A program made the position numbers and the translations under genes. The notes beneath the pieces are model-generated. The model was given only the letters and a program-made list of their open reading frames with translations, was not told the DNA's origin and searched no databases. A stretch of DNA of 64,000 nucleotides from Deltaproteobacteria bacterium (GTDB lineage: Bacteria; Myxococcota; Myxococcia; SLRQ01): positions 1 to 64,000 of the forward strand of contig SLRQ01000021.1 in assembly GCA_007130885.1 (NCBI GenBank). Reading direction: 5' to 3'. Below are positions 25,814 to 36,526 of the stretch, in pieces. The stretch's first letter is position 1; every line of letters begins with the position of its first letter.

Positions 25814-26545
25814 ATGGCTCGTCTATTCAACCGGGAAACCATCTTTGTGGCCGTGGCCGGGCTATTGGTCGCGATAGCCATAGCCTGGTTCGCCGATCTC
25901 GGCAGGTTCAGCGTGATCCCGTTCGTCGTCTGGCTGGTTGCGTCGCTCCCCGCAGCCATCAAGGTGCAACACGCCCTCGTGCCCGTTTACCTTCGAATGG
26001 GCTTCAAGCAACGTGCCCTTTCCCTGGCAACGGACATCCGTGAGTCCGCGCCTACACGCAAATCTAGAGACCTTGCCTCGGTTGATGTTGCCATGGTGCA
26101 GTCGGCCATGGGCAGGTTCGAAGATGCACTCCGCAACCTCGACGGTGTGAAAGACGAGTCTTTCGGGGCGCTCCCTCGGGCTCTGATTCTAGGCAACCGG
26201 GCCTGGTGCAGGGCCCACCTGTCCAGGGATCTAGAAAGAGCGCTGGACGAGGCCGGGAAGGCGCGCCTGCTTGCACCGGAGGAAGGGCTGCTCAAGTACT
26301 TCGAGGGGCTGGTGCTGCTGAAGATGGGCAAGGTGACACAAGCGCGCGCCACCATCAGTGCGTCCTTGGAGCTAGAGCCGGATCCGGAGCTTCCTCTCCC
26401 CGGTGAAAGACGCCTGGTGCTAGGTGACGCATTGTTCGCTGAAGACGACCAACAGGCGGCGAAAAACGCCTGGCGTGTGGCCGAACGCGAAGCGCGAGGA
26501 AGGGACCCTTTCGCGACCGAGATCAAAAAGAGGCTTGACCACTGA
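25814..26545 (+). CDS. Membrane-anchored TPR-like protein
   Basis: The 243-residue protein has two hydrophobic N-terminal segments (about residues 9-27 and 33-50). A helical, TPR-like cytoplasmic domain follows with repeated small/large patterns (AMGRFEDALRNLDGV, LERALDEAGKARLLAPEEGLLKYFEGLVLLKMGKVTQA). TPR folds mediate protein contacts, so a scaffold role at the membrane is likely, but no partner can be named. It converges with purA 25 bp away. Confidence 0.7.
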   Translation: MARLFNRETIFVAVAGLLVAIAIAWFADLGRFSVIPFVVWLVASLPAAIKVQHALVPVYLRMGFKQRALSLATDIRESAPTRKSRDLASVDVAMVQSAMGRFEDALRNLDGVKDESFGALPRALILGNRAWCRAHLSRDLERALDEAGKARLLAPEEGLLKYFEGLVLLKMGKVTQARATISASLELEPDPELPLPGERRLVLGDALFAEDDQQAAKNAWRVAEREARGRDPFATEIKKRLDH

Positions 26546-26570
26546 CTACCTTGAGTCGCACGAGAGCCGG

Positions 26571-27881
<1,311 letters not shown>

Positions 27882-27982
27882 TTATGAACGCTCGCTAGCG
27901 AAACCGTAAAGTCGTTAGCCCCTTAGCACGGACGGCTTCCCGCTCCAAGCTACGTAAGTCCGGCTCTTCATGGCTGGTGTTC

Positions 27983-28795
27983 CTACCGTCCACTCTCCGA
28001 GAAGTGCTGGTAGTCCTTCAGGCTCGACCAATCCCCTCCCCAGCCCCAGCCCATGCCCTTGAAAGCATCCACGGCGGGACCGGGCACCAACATTCCGGGT
28101 CTAACATCCGAACGATCCAGATAATCCGCCCCCGCCTCGGGCTCCACGCGGTCTCCTCGGACATAGGGGTTTTGAACGGGATTGATATCGATTGCAGTTC
28201 CAAAACTATGCTCCGACCAGCGTTTGGTACCCGCCACCTGTCTGCAATTGAAAGCCGAGGAGTTGTTGTCGGACATCGATGCGGCGTCGTCTCCGTCATA
28301 GTGGGCAATCCGCCGCATGCGCTCTATGGGGAACCGCTGCTCATAAAGTTCCTCGAAAACCTCCAATACATCCTCGGCGACTCTTTCAGCCACTACCATC
28401 TCGCCAACCTTCCGTCGGCCGTCCATCGTCCAGTGAGCTACTGTCAGCAGTACAAGGTCATCCAGATCGACAGGGCAGCCCTCGTGCCAAGATGTCCCCA
28501 TCATGTGTTCTCTAACATCGTCGGTCAGCGGCTGCGCCCGCCCCTCGAAAGAGAGCAAGGTAAAGACCTGGCTCGACCTCGAGCTTGACTCCGAATCCGC
28601 CCAAAGCACCTTCCCACTCGGGACATCGGTCTCAATGACCCTACGCTTCTCGGCGCCGGTCTCCTCCCCCGAAGGGCCGCCTCTTTCCGTCCCCTCTCTG
28701 CAGCCGGCCTGCGCCGTTGCCGCGATGAGCATGGATACCAGGCACCACCACATAAATCGACGGTAGCAGCGCCCTCCACCGCAACGGCTCATCAT
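27983..28795 (-). CDS. M15-family peptidase lipoprotein (D,D/L,D-carboxypeptidase-like)
   Basis: The protein carries a lipoprotein signal (basic start, MWWCLVSMLIAATAQAGC with AQAGC as lipobox) and a C-terminal M15 zinc peptidase domain. Zinc ligands are visible in SEHSFGTAIDIN (the H-x-x-G-x-A-x-D signature) and DYQHF after GWGWGGDW. Family members trim peptidoglycan stem peptides or act as endolysin-like peptidases; lipidation would place it at a periplasmic membrane face. The frame opens at GTG 28819, but ATG 28795 or 28792 gives a normal signal peptide. It diverges from the Lon-like gene. Confidence 0.8.
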   Translation of the reverse strand: MMSRCGGGRCYRRFMWWCLVSMLIAATAQAGCREGTERGGPSGEETGAEKRRVIETDVPSGKVLWADSESSSRSSQVFTLLSFEGRAQPLTDDVREHMMGTSWHEGCPVDLDDLVLLTVAHWTMDGRRKVGEMVVAERVAEDVLEVFEELYEQRFPIERMRRIAHYDGDDAASMSDNNSSAFNCRQVAGTKRWSEHSFGTAIDINPVQNPYVRGDRVEPEAGADYLDRSDVRPGMLVPGPAVDAFKGMGWGWGGDWSSLKDYQHFSESGR

Positions 28796-28848
28796 GACCA
28801 AATCGCTCTCTCTATCCACTGGCCTCAGCTTACCACCACCCCAGAGGT

Positions 28849-28863
28849 GCCTGGTACCCAGGC
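28849..28863. promoter_or_regulatory. Inverted repeat between M15 peptidase and Lon-like genes
   Basis: GCCTGG and CCAGGC form exact six-base arms around TAC in the 188-bp divergent region. It may be an operator for one or both genes or a chance palindrome; nothing else in the region is recognisable as a promoter. Confidence 0.3.
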
Positions 28864-28983
28864 CACAATAGAGTGGAAACGCGGCTTTTCGAATCCATTT
28901 TTCATTGCAATACGGGTGATTGAGCGCCCTGGGTGACGCAACCCGGCCTGGCTAATTCGGTCGCCTGTTCATATGGCTGCCCC

Positions 28984-31524
28984 ATGGACCTGCATCGCGA
29001 TCGGACCGTTCCGGCCGAGCGCCTACGCGGGAAGGTGAATCTCGAGGATCTCGGCTCTTTCGAAAGCACCGACGAGCTCCTCGACAGCCTAGATCCCATG
29101 GCCTCGGGTCTTTCTTTCCAACCTAGGGTGCGCCAGGCTCTGGAGCTTGCACTGGGGGTTCGCGAGCCCGGATTCAACGTGTTCGCGATAGGCGAGACCG
29201 GTTTGCGCAAGAGCCGGTCAATCCTGGCGGTCCTCAAGCATGAGGCTCGCCACCGGCCCCCACCAAGAGATTGGTGTTACGTCTATAACTTCCGCGAGCC
29301 GGATCGCCCGCGCACGCTCTCTCTCCCGCCCGGGGAAGGCCGTGAGCTGGCCCAGAGGATGGCTCGTTTCGCCGAAGGCCTTCGAGGGGATATCCCCCGC
29401 GCTCTCGAGAGTGAGGACTACCGAAACAGGCGGCAAGCGGTCACCGAAGAAGTTCAGAAGAAACGACAAGAGATTCTGAACGCGATTCGTGAGGAAGGCC
29501 GGGCGAAAAACTTTGCGGTAGAGATGGGCCCGGGAGGACTCATGGTCGCCCCCTTGGACGATGAGGGCAATCCTCTCACGCCCCAAGGATTCGAGAACCT
29601 CTCGGATGAAGAACGCCAGCGATACGAGGACTCCAGCCGAGAGCTGCGCAGCAGCATCGAGCGGCGAATGCGCGACCTACAAGCGGTGGAACGCAACAGC
29701 CGGGAAAAACTCGAGTTGCTCGACAAAGAGACGGTATTCCTCGCAGCGGGAGAGGCTCTCGAGGAGCTTCGTGAGCGTTTCGGAGAAAACCCCGGTGTGC
29801 TCGATTACTTGGCGGGAGTCCAGGACGATATAGCAGGACGGCTCGGCGAGCTTCGCTCCGCGGAGGAATCAGGCGAGGTACCGCCCTTTCTGGCCGCCTT
29901 TCAGGGCCGCTCGGAGCCATACGACAGATATCGCGTCAACGTGCTGATCGACCACTCCGGCCACTCCGGCGCTCCTGTCATATTCGAAGCGTTTCCGACT
30001 TATGTGAACCTTGCGGGCCGGATAGAGAGACGAGTAGAGCTTGGAAATCTAGTGACGGACTTCATGCTACTCAGACCCGGCTCTCTGCACCGAGCCAACG
30101 GCGGCTTCTTGGTGCTCTTCGCCGAGGATCTGCTGCGGCAACCGGGCGCTTGGGACGGGGTAAAACGCAGCCTCAAGGCGGGCGAGATCCTTCTCGAGGA
30201 TCTTCCTTCGATGATGGGACTGTCGGTGGTCCAAGTACTGAAGCCGGAGCCGATTCCTCTCGACCTTCGCGTGGTGATGATCGGGACGCCCCTCATTTAT
30301 CACCTGCTTCACATGATGGATCCCGAGTTCAGAAAGCTTTTCCAGGTAAGAGCCGACTTCGACGACACAATGGATCTCAAAGGCAACGGGGAGTCCTTCG
30401 CCAGAGCTCTTGCCCTTCTTGCAAAAGACGAGGGGTTAGCTCCCTTGAACCGCGAGGGAGTAGCACGCATCGCCGGCCATGCCATGCGAGTGGCCGAAAA
30501 CCAGGAGAAGCTCACCACTCGTTTCTCGGCGCTGGCACAGGTGCTACACGAAGCCGACAAGGTCAGAGAAGAGCAGGGCAAGAATCTGATTGGAGCAGAG
30601 CATATTCGGGCAGCGGAGGAAGCACGCCGGTACCGGAGCAGTCTACCTCTCGAGCGTCTTCAGGAGCTTATCTCCAACAAGGTCCTCATGGTTAGGACTA
30701 CGGGCCACCAAGCGGGGCAAATCAATGGGCTGGGTCTCGCGAGCCTTGGAGACACGACCATTGGCCGCCCGATAAGAATCAGCGCCGTCGCGAACCCAGG
30801 AAACGGAGAGGTGGCGGACATCGAAAGAAGAGCGGAGCTTGGCGGAAGGATCCATACCAAGGCCGTTATGATACTCGCCGGGCATTTAGCATCTCGCTAC
30901 GCGGCCGACACCCCTCTGTCCTTGAGCGCGCAGCTCACCTTCGAGCAATCCTACGCCGAGGTGGAAGGCGACAGCGCATCGCTCGCCGAAACACTGGCTT
31001 TGCTATCCGCCATCGGCCGCTTCGAACTCGACCAGGGGATTGCAGTGACCGGCAGCGTCAGCCATATGGGAGATGTCCAACCGGTTGGAGGAATCAGCGA
31101 CAAGATCGAAGGCTACTTCGACGTTTGCCGCGCGACGGGTCTAAACGGAAAGCAAGGCGTCGTGGTCCCCGAAGCAAACCTCGCACACCTGCATCTTCGT
31201 GATGACATCGTCGAGTCGGTAGCAGCCGGCGAGTTCCGGATCTGGGCTGTTTCGAAAGTGGAACAAGCCTTGGAGGTGGTATCCGGAATTCCAGCGGGAG
31301 CAGCTGATTCGACAGGGCGCTTCCCGGAGGACACCTCGAACGGCATGGTCCAAGCCAGACTAACGCACTTTGCCTGGCTTATACGACGATTCAAGCCCCA
31401 CAGAGGCATCCAGCGCCTGGACGGACATGCCGCGAGACTGGAGCCGCATCCCCCGGAGCATCCACCACCACCTGACTTGCCTCCCGGGGGACCGCCGCCA
31501 CCACCCACGGCAAGTAAAGAATAA
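28984..31524 (+). CDS. Lon-family protease (AAA_32/LonB-like) with degenerate ATPase motifs
   Basis: The 846-residue protein follows the plan of the Lon-like AAA_32 family: an AAA module split by a long charged coiled coil (residues about 155-290), then a C-terminal Lon protease domain. The protease dyad is intact: Ser664 in EGDSASLAETLALLS and Lys707 in GGISDKIEGYFDVC, spaced 43 residues as in E. coli Lon. The P-loop reads GETGLRKS (residues 70-77), lacking the Gly before Lys. The Walker B region reads GGFLVLFAEDLL, with Phe379 where relatives I recall have Asp. The last 30 residues are Pro-rich. ATG 28984 fits the family N-terminus; GTG 28933 is the alternative. Confidence 0.88.
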   Translation: MDLHRDRTVPAERLRGKVNLEDLGSFESTDELLDSLDPMASGLSFQPRVRQALELALGVREPGFNVFAIGETGLRKSRSILAVLKHEARHRPPPRDWCYVYNFREPDRPRTLSLPPGEGRELAQRMARFAEGLRGDIPRALESEDYRNRRQAVTEEVQKKRQEILNAIREEGRAKNFAVEMGPGGLMVAPLDDEGNPLTPQGFENLSDEERQRYEDSSRELRSSIERRMRDLQAVERNSREKLELLDKETVFLAAGEALEELRERFGENPGVLDYLAGVQDDIAGRLGELRSAEESGEVPPFLAAFQGRSEPYDRYRVNVLIDHSGHSGAPVIFEAFPTYVNLAGRIERRVELGNLVTDFMLLRPGSLHRANGGFLVLFAEDLLRQPGAWDGVKRSLKAGEILLEDLPSMMGLSVVQVLKPEPIPLDLRVVMIGTPLIYHLLHMMDPEFRKLFQVRADFDDTMDLKGNGESFARALALLAKDEGLAPLNREGVARIAGHAMRVAENQEKLTTRFSALAQVLHEADKVREEQGKNLIGAEHIRAAEEARRYRSSLPLERLQELISNKVLMVRTTGHQAGQINGLGLASLGDTTIGRPIRISAVANPGNGEVADIERRAELGGRIHTKAVMILAGHLASRYAADTPLSLSAQLTFEQSYAEVEGDSASLAETLALLSAIGRFELDQGIAVTGSVSHMGDVQPVGGISDKIEGYFDVCRATGLNGKQGVVVPEANLAHLHLRDDIVESVAAGEFRIWAVSKVEQALEVVSGIPAGAADSTGRFPEDTSNGMVQARLTHFAWLIRRFKPHRGIQRLDGHAARLEPHPPEHPPPPDLPPGGPPPPPTASKE

Positions 31525-31651
31525 TCGATACGGCGTTGAACCTCCGCGAGCCTTTGTGCATCATTCGGCGAACGATCGGCACCATCGAGATCCGCGCAAA
31601 TCCGATTTGAGGCCCCCTGGGCAGCACACTACAGGGCCTCTGGAGACACTC

Positions 31652-32146
31652 ATGGACAGAGAACACCAGGCAAAGCAAAACCCACCGGGGGGAGAGAGTC
31701 CGAATTCTGGAATAGGGCCGCTGGCCTCGGCACTGACCATGCCCGGCAGGAAGGAATCGGTGGTTGCTGACTGCGTCGTTCTAATCGACGAGGAGGTGGC
31801 GTCAAAACGCGGCCTATCGGCGATGGCCATCAAAACAGGATACAAGCTGGTGAAGGGCGTCAAGCCCGGCTTCGTTGAGAGAGTAACCGAGTGGCTACTT
31901 CCCCGCTTCGCGGATGCGCTGGACCCCATATGGCAGCAGGGGTGTCAAATGGGTGACCCCAAGGAACACCTTCGGTGCCGATCCAATGAAGCAGCGGAAG
32001 CGCTGCTCGGTGTGACCGATACTCGAATCGAGATGGCGAATGCGCCTGTACGCTCCACTTACAGCCGCCTGCGCGGCTCGGCGAAAGACCATGTCGAAGC
32101 GGCCATCCCTCGACTTGCGTTGCTCATTGACAAACACGTCGACTAG
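31652..32146 (+). CDS. Conserved small protein, DUF6918-like
   Basis: The 164-residue protein contains SVVADCVVLIDEEVASKRGLS followed by AIKTGYKLVKGVKPGFVERVTEWLLPRFADALDP, which I recall as the core of DUF6918; the assignment is from memory. No catalytic or membrane motif is visible. GGAG eight bases before ATG 31652 decides the start over the much longer open frame. It follows the Lon-like gene by 127 bp and converges with trpG/pabA. Confidence 0.7.
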   Translation: MDREHQAKQNPPGGESPNSGIGPLASALTMPGRKESVVADCVVLIDEEVASKRGLSAMAIKTGYKLVKGVKPGFVERVTEWLLPRFADALDPIWQQGCQMGDPKEHLRCRSNEAAEALLGVTDTRIEMANAPVRSTYSRLRGSAKDHVEAAIPRLALLIDKHVD

Positions 32147-32150
32147 CCTC

Positions 32151-32732
32151 TCAACGCAGCATTTCGATCCAGTTCGTCAGCAGTGCCTGTCCGTGCATCG
32201 AGATAATCGACTCGGGGTGGAACTGGACGCCCACCATGGACAGATCCCGGTGAGCGATGCCCATTATCTCCTCATCGGTGGTCCAAGCGGTGACCCGAAG
32301 AGACGAAGGCAATGTTTCTCTTCTCACGAGCAGGGAGTTGTAGCGCGTCGCCTCGAATGGGGTCGGAAGCCCGCTGAAGATTCCGCTTCCGTCATGATGC
32401 ACAAGGCTCGTCTTTCCATGCATGACTTTACTTGCACGCACGATTTCTCCGCCATAAGCGGCAGCTATCGCTTGATGGCCCAGGCAGACCCCCAGCAACG
32501 GGATGCGGCCTCCAAGCTTCCCAACAACATCGAGCGTGACCCCGCCATCCGCGGGCCCTCCCGGTCCGGGTGACAAAAGAATTCCATCAGGTGCCATGAA
32601 ACCGGCTTCTTCAGTTGTAACGGCGTCATTGCGCCTGACCGTCACCTCCGCTCCGAGCTCGGCCAGGTACTGCACGAGGTTGAATGTAAATGAATCGTAG
32701 TTATCCACCACCAAAATACTCACCGGAGCCAT
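32151..32732 (-). CDS. trpG: Anthranilate/aminodeoxychorismate synthase glutaminase subunit
   Basis: This class I glutamine amidotransferase supplies ammonia to chorismate in tryptophan (TrpG) or folate (PabA) synthesis; sequence alone does not separate the two and many bacteria use one for both. The 193-residue chain has VVDNYDSFTFNLVQYL, the oxyanion loop SPGPGGP, the nucleophile Cys in LLGVCLGHQ, and the His-x-Glu of VQFHPESI. It starts 9 bp after the lptD stop on the same strand. No synthase partner (trpE/pabB) or other trp gene is nearby. Confidence 0.93.
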   Translation of the reverse strand: MAPVSILVVDNYDSFTFNLVQYLAELGAEVTVRRNDAVTTEEAGFMAPDGILLSPGPGGPADGGVTLDVVGKLGGRIPLLGVCLGHQAIAAAYGGEIVRASKVMHGKTSLVHHDGSGIFSGLPTPFEATRYNSLLVRRETLPSSLRVTAWTTDEEIMGIAHRDLSMVGVQFHPESIISMHGQALLTNWIEMLR

Positions 32733-32741
32733 TCGTAACCC

Positions 32742-35000
32742 CTATCGAGTGTCCACCGCGCCAAGTCCCGCCAGCTCCAAGGCGAAGACGAACTCCGGAA
32801 CTGTCACACCGGGAGGCCAGGTCATCAGAACGGACCCCGACCAGCAGCGACAGGCGGATATGTAAGATATGCCGGCCCTGTGCTGCGGAGGCCGTGCATC
32901 CTCGATAAGCTCCATGCTGACGCTGTATCGAAGACCTAGGCCACGAACCCGAGGAGCGGTGAAACCAAGCGCAAGCTCGTTTATAGGCACCCCGACGTCG
33001 ACTAGAGGAGGCGGAGGCAAGGCCCCAGCGGCGAACATCTCGTCGAGGCCGGCGAGCATCGATGTCGAACCTTCCGGCTGAACCCACGTCCACCTTGCCT
33101 GCATGAGCGCTCCCGCCTGTCCTCGCACCCTTCCAGAGGCAGTAGCGTGTGAGATTGAACGTCGGCTCCAGTCCCAGCCCGCATTCGCTTCCAAGCGGTG
33201 CGGCATTCTTGGAGGCTGCAGAGCAAAGCGCGTCTCGAGATCCGCTAGGCTGAACTCTTCGATGTGGACCCCCTGTTGGATGGTCGCATCGAACGCCAGA
33301 GTCCGCCCAAACCAGAGTTCGCTGCTGATCGAGCTTGCGATCTGGTGCATACCGTCGGCGCCCACCGCTCGATCGAAAGCATCGAGTTGGAACTCCGGCC
33401 TCTGTCCAGCCACGAAGGGAACTAATCGCCACTCTAAACCGGGACGCAAGCGGTGAGCGAAACCCGTAGAACTTCGTTCGAAGCCTGTGTGCAGCGATGC
33501 ATCGAAGCGTGGGTACAAGCTACCCAATACATCTATGTCCTGGCCTTGCCACAAATCAGACCGAAGTCCGGCGCCCAGACGGCCGGTCACGAGGTCACCT
33601 CCGAATCGATAAGACAGATCCGCTCGGTTTCTGGCGTGAAGGACACCGGCGCCGCGATCCTCGGGGCCGAAAGGCCGCCGCCAGGACATGAGCCGAAGAT
33701 CGCTCGAGGCCCGAATAGGACCAGCGAGCGTCACGGGAGCAAGACCGGCGTATATCTCCGGAAGTAGCTGCGCCGTGGCCGGTGCCTCCTCTCCGAAAAG
33801 AGGTGCTACCCGTCGGGCATCGGACGGACCTATGAGCCGGGTTCTGATGTCCTGGAGCCAACGAGAGCCCAACTCAATGGACAAGAGTTCCCACAACGTT
33901 GCATGGGCCCTGGCGGTGCTACGGATATAGCCTCTTTGTGTTTGCTCCAAAGTGGGATTCAGATCCGCCAACAAAGAAGCATCGGTTAGCAGGTTGACGT
34001 TCGCATGCAGACCGTGGCCCGCGACACCAAAGCCGCCCCTGTCGAACCTACTGTTATGCTCGGCCCTAAGCGAGCCTCGAGAGCCTCTCGTAGGAGACTC
34101 CGGATCCAAGCCGTCACGGCGAACATCATAGACATGGCTGGCGAATAGAACACCTCTCGCCCGTCTAGCCGGCGCCCACCGTACCTCCAACGTCTGCTCG
34201 AGACCACTGACGCCCGGTCTGACCGGCGGATCATCCTCCCAGGTGTCCCTCGCCGCATAGCGGCCCATTGCGACGGTCATGTCCCATGAGCGGCCCAGCG
34301 CCAAGTAGAGAGGCTGCGAGAGACGCCAGCCGTTTTGCCCGGAGTAGCCGACCCGAGGAGTCAATAGACCCGAACGACGCTCCCCAAGAGGGAAGTAGAA
34401 AACGGGCAACGGCAATACGGGCCTACCTAGTACTCGAAAGGCGGAACCGAAAAGCCATGCCCCCCGGTCCGGAACGATTCTCACCCTGCGAGCCGAAATG
34501 CTCCAAGAAGGAGGGCAATCTCCCGGACAATCGCAAGGAGTGAAGTCAACTCTCTCGCCAAGAATCAGGTCACGGCCTATGCGCTCGAGTTTGCCGGCCT
34601 GGAGACTCACTTGCTGTTCGCCGGTACGCGGGTCAATTACCGTTAGCAAGGCATCCCATGCGATGGCATGTTCCGCGTCTAACTCCAGCTCCAGCCTCGA
34701 TGCAAGCAGCCGCCGAGGACCTTCCTCGACCACCACTTCTCCGGTTGCGAGGGCAAAACGCCTCCTAGCGTCTAAAACCGCGGCATCAGCCCACAATGTG
34801 ACCGTCTCGGTTGATAGGCGAAAATTACCCTCTCCCTCCGCCCTGCGCGTCTCGCGGTCGTAGATCAATCGGTCGGCCTCTACTTCCACGACTTCATCCG
34901 ACTCGAGACGAGGGAGATCCACTCGAAATGCCTCCTCTATGTCCAGAGCGTGGGACAACGAGGAAACGCCCAAGACCAAGACCGCCGCCACAAGGCGCAT
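32742..35000 (-). CDS. lptD: LPS-assembly outer-membrane protein LptD
   Basis: LptD is the beta-barrel that inserts lipopolysaccharide into the outer leaflet. The protein has a signal peptide (MRLVAAVLVLGVSSLSHA), an OstA-like jellyroll (VEADRLIYDRETRRAEGEGNFRL to about residue 160), then a barrel introduced by LPVFYFPLGERRSGLLTPRVGYS, the typical LptD junction. About 750 residues is normal. It lacks the classic four-Cys pattern, having a local CDCPGDC cluster instead. ATG 35000 gives a clean signal peptide; GTG 35057 is in frame upstream. The AMIN-domain gene lies upstream and trpG/pabA downstream on the same strand. Confidence 0.93.
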   Translation of the reverse strand: MRLVAAVLVLGVSSLSHALDIEEAFRVDLPRLESDEVVEVEADRLIYDRETRRAEGEGNFRLSTETVTLWADAAVLDARRRFALATGEVVVEEGPRRLLASRLELELDAEHAIAWDALLTVIDPRTGEQQVSLQAGKLERIGRDLILGERVDFTPCDCPGDCPPSWSISARRVRIVPDRGAWLFGSAFRVLGRPVLPLPVFYFPLGERRSGLLTPRVGYSGQNGWRLSQPLYLALGRSWDMTVAMGRYAARDTWEDDPPVRPGVSGLEQTLEVRWAPARRARGVLFASHVYDVRRDGLDPESPTRGSRGSLRAEHNSRFDRGGFGVAGHGLHANVNLLTDASLLADLNPTLEQTQRGYIRSTARAHATLWELLSIELGSRWLQDIRTRLIGPSDARRVAPLFGEEAPATAQLLPEIYAGLAPVTLAGPIRASSDLRLMSWRRPFGPEDRGAGVLHARNRADLSYRFGGDLVTGRLGAGLRSDLWQGQDIDVLGSLYPRFDASLHTGFERSSTGFAHRLRPGLEWRLVPFVAGQRPEFQLDAFDRAVGADGMHQIASSISSELWFGRTLAFDATIQQGVHIEEFSLADLETRFALQPPRMPHRLEANAGWDWSRRSISHATASGRVRGQAGALMQARWTWVQPEGSTSMLAGLDEMFAAGALPPPPLVDVGVPINELALGFTAPRVRGLGLRYSVSMELIEDARPPQHRAGISYISACRCWSGSVLMTWPPGVTVPEFVFALELAGLGAVDTR

Positions 35001-35158
35001 CAGGACCACAACGCACAGCCGATGAAGTACTTCATGTCCTTCGGTACATGCTTTCACGAGGTCACCGGTCCGATCGTTCCAGGGAGCAAGGCTCGTTTAC
35101 AGATCAGACTCCTCGGCGCATCAAGGGAACCGGTTGCAAAAAAAAACAGGATGGCCGT

Positions 35159-36526
35159 CTAGGAGCTACTATCAAGCTCCAAGCTAATCTCGTTTCCGTC
35201 CTGCCTTACCCGGTGATGGACGTCTCCTCGAAGGTGAACGAGTATCCTTATGGAATAGCGATCGTCCACGACCTCCTCGACGTCAACCTTCTCCACGGCT
35301 GTCTTGAAAAAGCTGGTGTCCAGCGGGTTGAGATCGTTGGGTGTGCGAGGACGCGTATTCTCCAGCTTCAACAGCAAAACTGCTGGATCTCGATCATCGA
35401 TAATGTAGTTCGCGACCCTGTCGGTTTCGACGATCACCCGGACTACACCTTTCTCGTCGGGCGGCCTGAAGCCTAAGAATGACATAATGGTCGGCGCTCC
35501 GGAGATGGCTTCGGAAGAACGTACGCGAGCTGGTCGTGTTGGTGGAGCCGGCTCCGCTCGAGCCAAACGACGCTCTTCTTCTTGCGCCCGTCTCTCCGCT
35601 TCCTCTTGCGCCCGTCTCTCCGCTTCCTCTTGCGCCCGCCTCTCCGCTTCCTCTTGCGCCCGTCGCTCGGCTTCCTCTTGCGCCCGTCGCTCGGCTTCCT
35701 CTTGCGCCCGTCGCTCGGCTTCCTCTTGCGCCCGTCTATCCGCTTCCTCTTGCGCCCGTTTCTCCGCTTCCTCTTGCGCCAGCCTCTCTTCTTCCCTCGC
35801 CTCTGTATCTTCCTCCACACGGGGCTGTCTCTCCGCTTCTCCACGGGCCGCGCGTAGAGCCTCCTCGCGCGCCAAGCGATCCGCTTCCTCCCGGGCCGCC
35901 CTCTCAGCCTGCTCGCGAGCCAAACTAGCCTCTTCCTCGCGAGCCAGACGCTCCTCCGGTGTAGTCGTCGGGACCGGTTCACCGGCACGCCGAGCCGCCT
36001 CCTCCCGTGCCAAACGCACCGCTTCCTCGCGAGCTCGCTGATCCTCCTTCTCGCGTTCTAGCCGCTCTTGCTCCGCGGTCCTCCTCTCATCATCGACCCG
36101 AGCAACCAGATCCTGACCGGAGGGCTCACCCAAACTCACAACAAGATCGTGATTGTCTGCCCTGATTTGGTAGGTTCTCTTCTCTACCAGCCTTACGGTA
36201 ATACGCAGAAGTGGAGCATCTTGAACGGAGAAGCTCTCCAGTGCGATCGACTCGACCCAGCCGCCGCCCCCGAATCGATCAGGCACATCAGCCATGGTGG
36301 ACGGCATGTCGATAATCAACCGAGGTGGGTTGTCCAGCGTGAACTGCGTGAAGCTGGGTGCCTTACTTCCTTCGATTCTGACGACCGTCTCATCGTCCGA
36401 AGCTTCGACCAATATCTCGGTCACAACGTTCACATCCGAGAGTACATCGATCTCGCCGGCGCTGAGCGGCAAACAGACGACCCCCGCGACGATTAGGAAA
36501 AGCCGAGTCCTTGACCATTGATTCAT
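35159..36526 (-). CDS. Exported AMIN-domain protein with repetitive coiled coil
   Basis: The 455-residue protein has a signal peptide and an N-terminal AMIN domain (DDETVVRIEGSKAPSFTQF ... PPRLIIDMP, residues 40-130), a domain that targets periplasmic proteins to peptidoglycan or to secretin complexes. Residues about 145-325 form a long Glu/Arg/Ala helix, including eight near-identical copies of AQEEAERR. The C-terminus (from FLGFRPPDEKGVVRVIVETD) looks like a second AMIN-like beta domain. No secretin or amidase domain follows, unlike PilQ or AmiC. A rod linking two wall-binding ends is the simplest reading. It precedes lptD by about 160 bp. Confidence 0.8.
   Translation of the reverse strand: MNQWSRTRLFLIVAGVVCLPLSAGEIDVLSDVNVVTEILVEASDDETVVRIEGSKAPSFTQFTLDNPPRLIIDMPSTMADVPDRFGGGGWVESIALESFSVQDAPLLRITVRLVEKRTYQIRADNHDLVVSLGEPSGQDLVARVDDERRTAEQERLEREKEDQRAREEAVRLAREEAARRAGEPVPTTTPEERLAREEEASLAREQAERAAREEADRLAREEALRAARGEAERQPRVEEDTEAREEERLAQEEAEKRAQEEADRRAQEEAERRAQEEAERRAQEEAERRAQEEAERRAQEEAERRAQEEAERRAQEEERRLARAEPAPPTRPARVRSSEAISGAPTIMSFLGFRPPDEKGVVRVIVETDRVANYIIDDRDPAVLLLKLENTRPRTPNDLNPLDTSFFKTAVEKVDVEEVVDDRYSIRILVHLRGDVHHRVRQDGNEISLELDSSS
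35581..35772. repeat. 24-bp tandem repeat, eight units, inside the AMIN gene
   Basis: Units beginning CTTGCGCC on the plus strand recur every 24 bases from 35581 to 35772. Each encodes AQEEAERR on the minus strand. Copies differ at a few positions (for example CTCTCC against GCTCGG), so the array is old enough to have diverged. A period of whole codons means copy-number change would lengthen or shorten the helix without a frameshift. Confidence 0.9.

Noticed and set aside
35138..35146. Run of nine A (T on the minus strand) between the AMIN gene and lptD, considered as an intrinsic terminator
   Set aside because: No stable stem-loop directly precedes the T run on the minus strand.
35581..35772. 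Regular 24-bp repeat considered as a CRISPR array
   Set aside because: Units are contiguous with no unique spacers and are in frame within a coding sequence.
35487..36041. Long plus-strand open frames with Ser/Arg- or Pro/Leu-rich repeats opposite the AMIN gene
   Set aside because: They are the reverse-strand and shifted readings of the 24-bp repeat and its Glu/Arg-rich surroundings; the minus-strand frame has a signal peptide and AMIN domain.
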